From contig NZ_PZYY01000013.1 of assembly GCF_003047265.1 (NCBI RefSeq), positions 43,355-107,354 of the forward strand: a DNA stretch of 64,000 nucleotides, given 5' to 3'. Under the pieces are notes generated by a model. The model did no database searches. It worked only from the letters and a program-made list of their open reading frames with translations, and was not told where the DNA came from. A program made the translations under genes and the position numbers. The stretch is from Nocardioides terrigena (GTDB lineage: Bacteria; Actinomycetota; Actinomycetes; Propionibacteriales; Nocardioidaceae). The first letter of the stretch is position 1, and the number at the start of each line of letters is the position of its first letter. This document shows, piece by piece, positions 62,360-64,000 of the stretch.

Positions 62360-63370
62360 TCAGCCAGGGCGGACCGCGCCGACGTACGGCATCGAGTAGA
62401 GACCCGTGACCTGGACGCCGGTGCTCGGGTTGGCGGCGTGCACGATCATGCCGTTGCCGATGTACATGCCGACGTGGCTGATCGGGCTGTAGTAGAAGAC
62501 GAGGTCGCCTGGCTGCAGGGCGCTGGCGGCGATGTGCGCGCCCGAGCCGTACTGCGCGCTCGACGAGTGCGGGAGGCCGACACCGGCGGCTCCCCAGGCG
62601 CGCATGGTGAGGCCGGAGCAGTCGAAGGCGCTGTCGCCGGTGGCGCCGTAGACGTAGGCGTCGCCCACCTGGGCCATGGCGTAGCTGACGGCGGCGGCAG
62701 CACGACCCGAGGCGGGGACGGAAGCTGGCATCCGGGTCGCGCTGGTCGAGCGCGACGTGGTCTCGTTCGAGGTGGCCAGGAGTCGCTCGCGCTCCTCCTC
62801 CTCGAGGGTGGCGAGGAGCTCCTTGGCCTCGTCGAGCTTGGACTCGACGGCGTCCTTCTCCTCGGCGAGCTGCGCGGTGGTGGCGGCGATGTCGGAAGCG
62901 CGGTCCGCGGTGGCCTCCTCACGCAGAGTGAGAGCCTCGACCTCGGTCGAGTAGTCGGTGAAGAGGGAGTCCTGGAGCTGGCTGAACGACGACATGGTCG
63001 ACATCTGGCCGAGGAAGGCAGCCGGGTCATCGGAGACGACGACCTGGCCGACGGTGGAGATACTCTCGCCCTCGAACTGGCGGCGGACGGAGTCGGTGAC
63101 CTGCGCGCGGACGGCCTCGAGGCGGGCGTCCTGGCGGCGCTCGTCGGCGCGGAGGGAGCCGAGCTCGCGGCGCAGCTCGGTCAGGTCGAGCTTGGCGTCG
63201 TTGTAACGCTCCTGCGCCTGCTCGGCCTCGTGGTAGAGGCGTTCGACGCGCTCCTTGACGTCCGCAATTTCCGGCTCGGCCTGAGCGGGAGAGGCGGGGA
63301 CGAAGCCGATGGCGGCGATGGCCGTGATTCCGAGCAGGGCGCTGCCGAGTCGCTTGCGGTCGTACGTCAC
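62360..63370 (-). CDS. NlpC/P60 peptidoglycan endopeptidase (CwlO/RipA-like)
   Basis: The 336-residue secreted hydrolase has a signal peptide (cleavage near SPAQA/EPE, residue 31), a long coiled coil (about residues 34-205, DVKERVERLYHEAEQAQERY) and a C-terminal NlpC/P60 domain with the catalytic cysteine in DSAFDCSGLTMRAWG, histidine in ISHVGMYIG and a second polar residue in MIVHAANPSTG. It cuts stem peptides of peptidoglycan, and the coiled coil usually keeps it inactive. The GTG at 63370 has AAGGA 11 bases upstream. The leader carries a c-di-AMP riboswitch. Confidence 0.92.
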   Translation of the reverse strand: MTYDRKRLGSALLGITAIAAIGFVPASPAQAEPEIADVKERVERLYHEAEQAQERYNDAKLDLTELRRELGSLRADERRQDARLEAVRAQVTDSVRRQFEGESISTVGQVVVSDDPAAFLGQMSTMSSFSQLQDSLFTDYSTEVEALTLREEATADRASDIAATTAQLAEEKDAVESKLDEAKELLATLEEEERERLLATSNETTSRSTSATRMPASVPASGRAAAAVSYAMAQVGDAYVYGATGDSAFDCSGLTMRAWGAAGVGLPHSSSAQYGSGAHIAASALQPGDLVFYYSPISHVGMYIGNGMIVHAANPSTGVQVTGLYSMPYVGAVRPG

Positions 63371-63394
63371 GAGGCGGGGGGTCCTTCGCTGTCG

Positions 63395-63535
63395 TCACGT
63401 CTACCGGGTGAGCTGACGGGTTCGGGCAACGACATGCCCTACGACCCCTCCACAGCGGTGGCTGCTCTCGAGGCCGATTCACCCCAGGTGGGAAGTGGTT
63501 CCCCGGCTCCTGGCACCCCGGCTCGCACCGGTGGC
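63395..63535 (-). promoter_or_regulatory. ydaO/yuaA (cyclic di-AMP) riboswitch
   Basis: The leader RNA of the NlpC/P60 gene contains conserved ydaO blocks in order: GAGCCGGGGTGCC, AGCCGGGGAACCA, CTGGGGTGAATCGGC (63473-63487), and near the 3' side CGAACCCGTCAGCTCACCCGG (read in two pieces, 63402-63424). Such riboswitches bind c-di-AMP and turn off cell-wall hydrolase genes in actinobacteria. The boundaries are approximate. The element ends about 25 bases before the GTG start. Confidence 0.85.
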
Positions 63536-63598
63536 GTGTGGATTAGACGCGGTCTGCGCATGGACCCGTGTGGCCCATTGCCACGCACACCAGCGGAC

Positions 63599-63628
63599 AC
63601 TGTAGACCGGGCGATGGGCACCGGCCAA
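63599..63628 (-). promoter_or_regulatory. Putative promoter of the riboswitch-NlpC/P60 transcript
   Basis: On the minus strand TTGGCC (63623-63628) and TACAGT (63599-63604) are separated by 18 bases. The transcript would start near 63592, giving a leader of about 220 bases. The rest of the 311-bp gap from 63371 to 63681 holds the riboswitch and no gene. Confidence 0.55.
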
Positions 63629-63681
63629 TCCCTGGTCCACAGAGTTGAAACGTGTCTTGCGTGTGAGGTCGACCACGGCGG

Positions 63682-63885
63682 TCAGGCGGACTCGACCACC
63701 GGCCCCGCTACCGGCTCGACGAGACGGAGCGGCGGGACGAGCCCGCCCTGGGCGAGCACGGCGAGCGCCGCGCGCTCGTCGTCGTCGAGGGTGAGCTCGG
63801 GGGGAGGTCCGAGCAGCACGGTCACCACACAGTCGTGGCAGGCCAGGCCGCGGACCACACAGGTGTCACAGTCGATGCGTGTCAT
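63682..63885 (-). CDS. Small conserved cysteine-rich protein
   Basis: The 67-residue protein reads MTRIDCDTCVVRGLACHDC near its start, with four cysteines in a CxxC-x6-CxxC arrangement that could bind zinc or an iron-sulfur cluster. The hydrophobic VVTVLLG and the conserved LAQGGLVPPLRLV follow. I recall similar small proteins in actinobacteria but no function. ATG 63885 is chosen because the conserved region starts there and CACGGT lies 7 bases before it; an in-frame ATG at 63915 is an alternative. It is upstream of the NlpC/P60 promoter on the same strand. Confidence 0.65.
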   Translation of the reverse strand: MTRIDCDTCVVRGLACHDCVVTVLLGPPPELTLDDDERAALAVLAQGGLVPPLRLVEPVAGPVVESA

Positions 63886-63934
63886 GAAGCGCACCGTGAC
63901 AGGCCCCACCGACATTTAGGTTGGCAGCAGGTCA

Positions 63935-63998
63935 GCGGGCGGTCCGAACCACCGACCGGGACACGGTGTGATCCCTGACCGTTGAATGGGCCGCCCGC
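63935..63998. repeat. Long-range inverted repeat at the window edge
   Basis: GCGGGCGGTCC (63935-63945) and GGGCCGCCCGC (63988-63998) pair over 11 bp with one mismatch, around a 42-base loop. It lies in the gap upstream of the small Cys-rich gene, and its full context is cut by the window end. Confidence 0.5.
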
Positions 63999-64000
63999 AG

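Overview
The window is very GC-rich chromosomal DNA (about 70 %) with densely packed genes, frequent GTG starts, 4-bp stop/start overlaps and many start codons placed 6-7 bases behind a TANNNT-type -10 box, which indicates leaderless mRNAs. The gene families (class II DAHP synthase, PASTA kinase, Rv2175c-like regulator, DnaE2, SAV_6107-type HEPN protein, class F sortase, Tad pilus, c-di-AMP riboswitch before an NlpC/P60 hydrolase) point to an actinobacterium, most likely Nocardioides or a close relative. The species call is inference. I see no rRNA, tRNA, insertion sequence, phage or CRISPR array.

Layout. 0-1 kb: the C-terminal end of a transglutaminase-type membrane protein and a small array of degenerate ~52-bp repeats. 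1-8.5 kb: a DUF3040 membrane protein, then a translesion-synthesis operon (DUF6504, HEPN protein, dnaE2, methyltransferase, dinB) behind a LexA/SOS box. 8.5-27.5 kb: housekeeping genes including metF, a polyprenyl synthase, a secreted barnase-type RNase with its barstar, an Rv2175c-like regulator, a LysM transglycosylase, a PASTA Ser/Thr kinase, endonuclease IV, an ABC exporter, threonine aldolase and aroG. The order metF - prenyl synthase - Rv2175c - kinase - aroG resembles the Mycobacterium tuberculosis Rv2172c-Rv2178c region. 27.5-44 kb: amino-acid permease, a phosphofructokinase with PPi-type residues, HAD phosphatase, DUF1028 protein and glycerol kinase, a LuxR-type response regulator, a DUF4397/sortase trio, an acyltransferase/histidine-kinase operon, and an ornithine-cyclodeaminase-like enzyme.

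44-61 kb holds a Tad/Flp pilus system in two parts. An AT-richer tadE/tadG pair at 44.2-45.8 kb sits between two ROK kinases. The main operon at 51.7-60.2 kb encodes CpaB, TadZ, TadA, a von Willebrand A/TadB fusion, TadC and an embedded NarL-type two-component system. Two small Flp pilin genes follow, the second only 48 codons, separated by a perfect 13-bp stem-loop. All three Tad promoter regions carry the same GGACTAG word together with an opposing TAGTC, a candidate shared control site. Between the two parts lies a conserved block: ROK glucokinase, DUF5304-like protein, ArsA-like ATPase, SRPBCC protein, ICMT-like protein and acyl-CoA ligase.

61-64 kb: a secreted metallopeptidase-like protein and an NlpC/P60 cell-wall hydrolase whose leader carries a recognisable ydaO/c-di-AMP riboswitch, then a small Cys-rich protein and an inverted repeat at the window edge.
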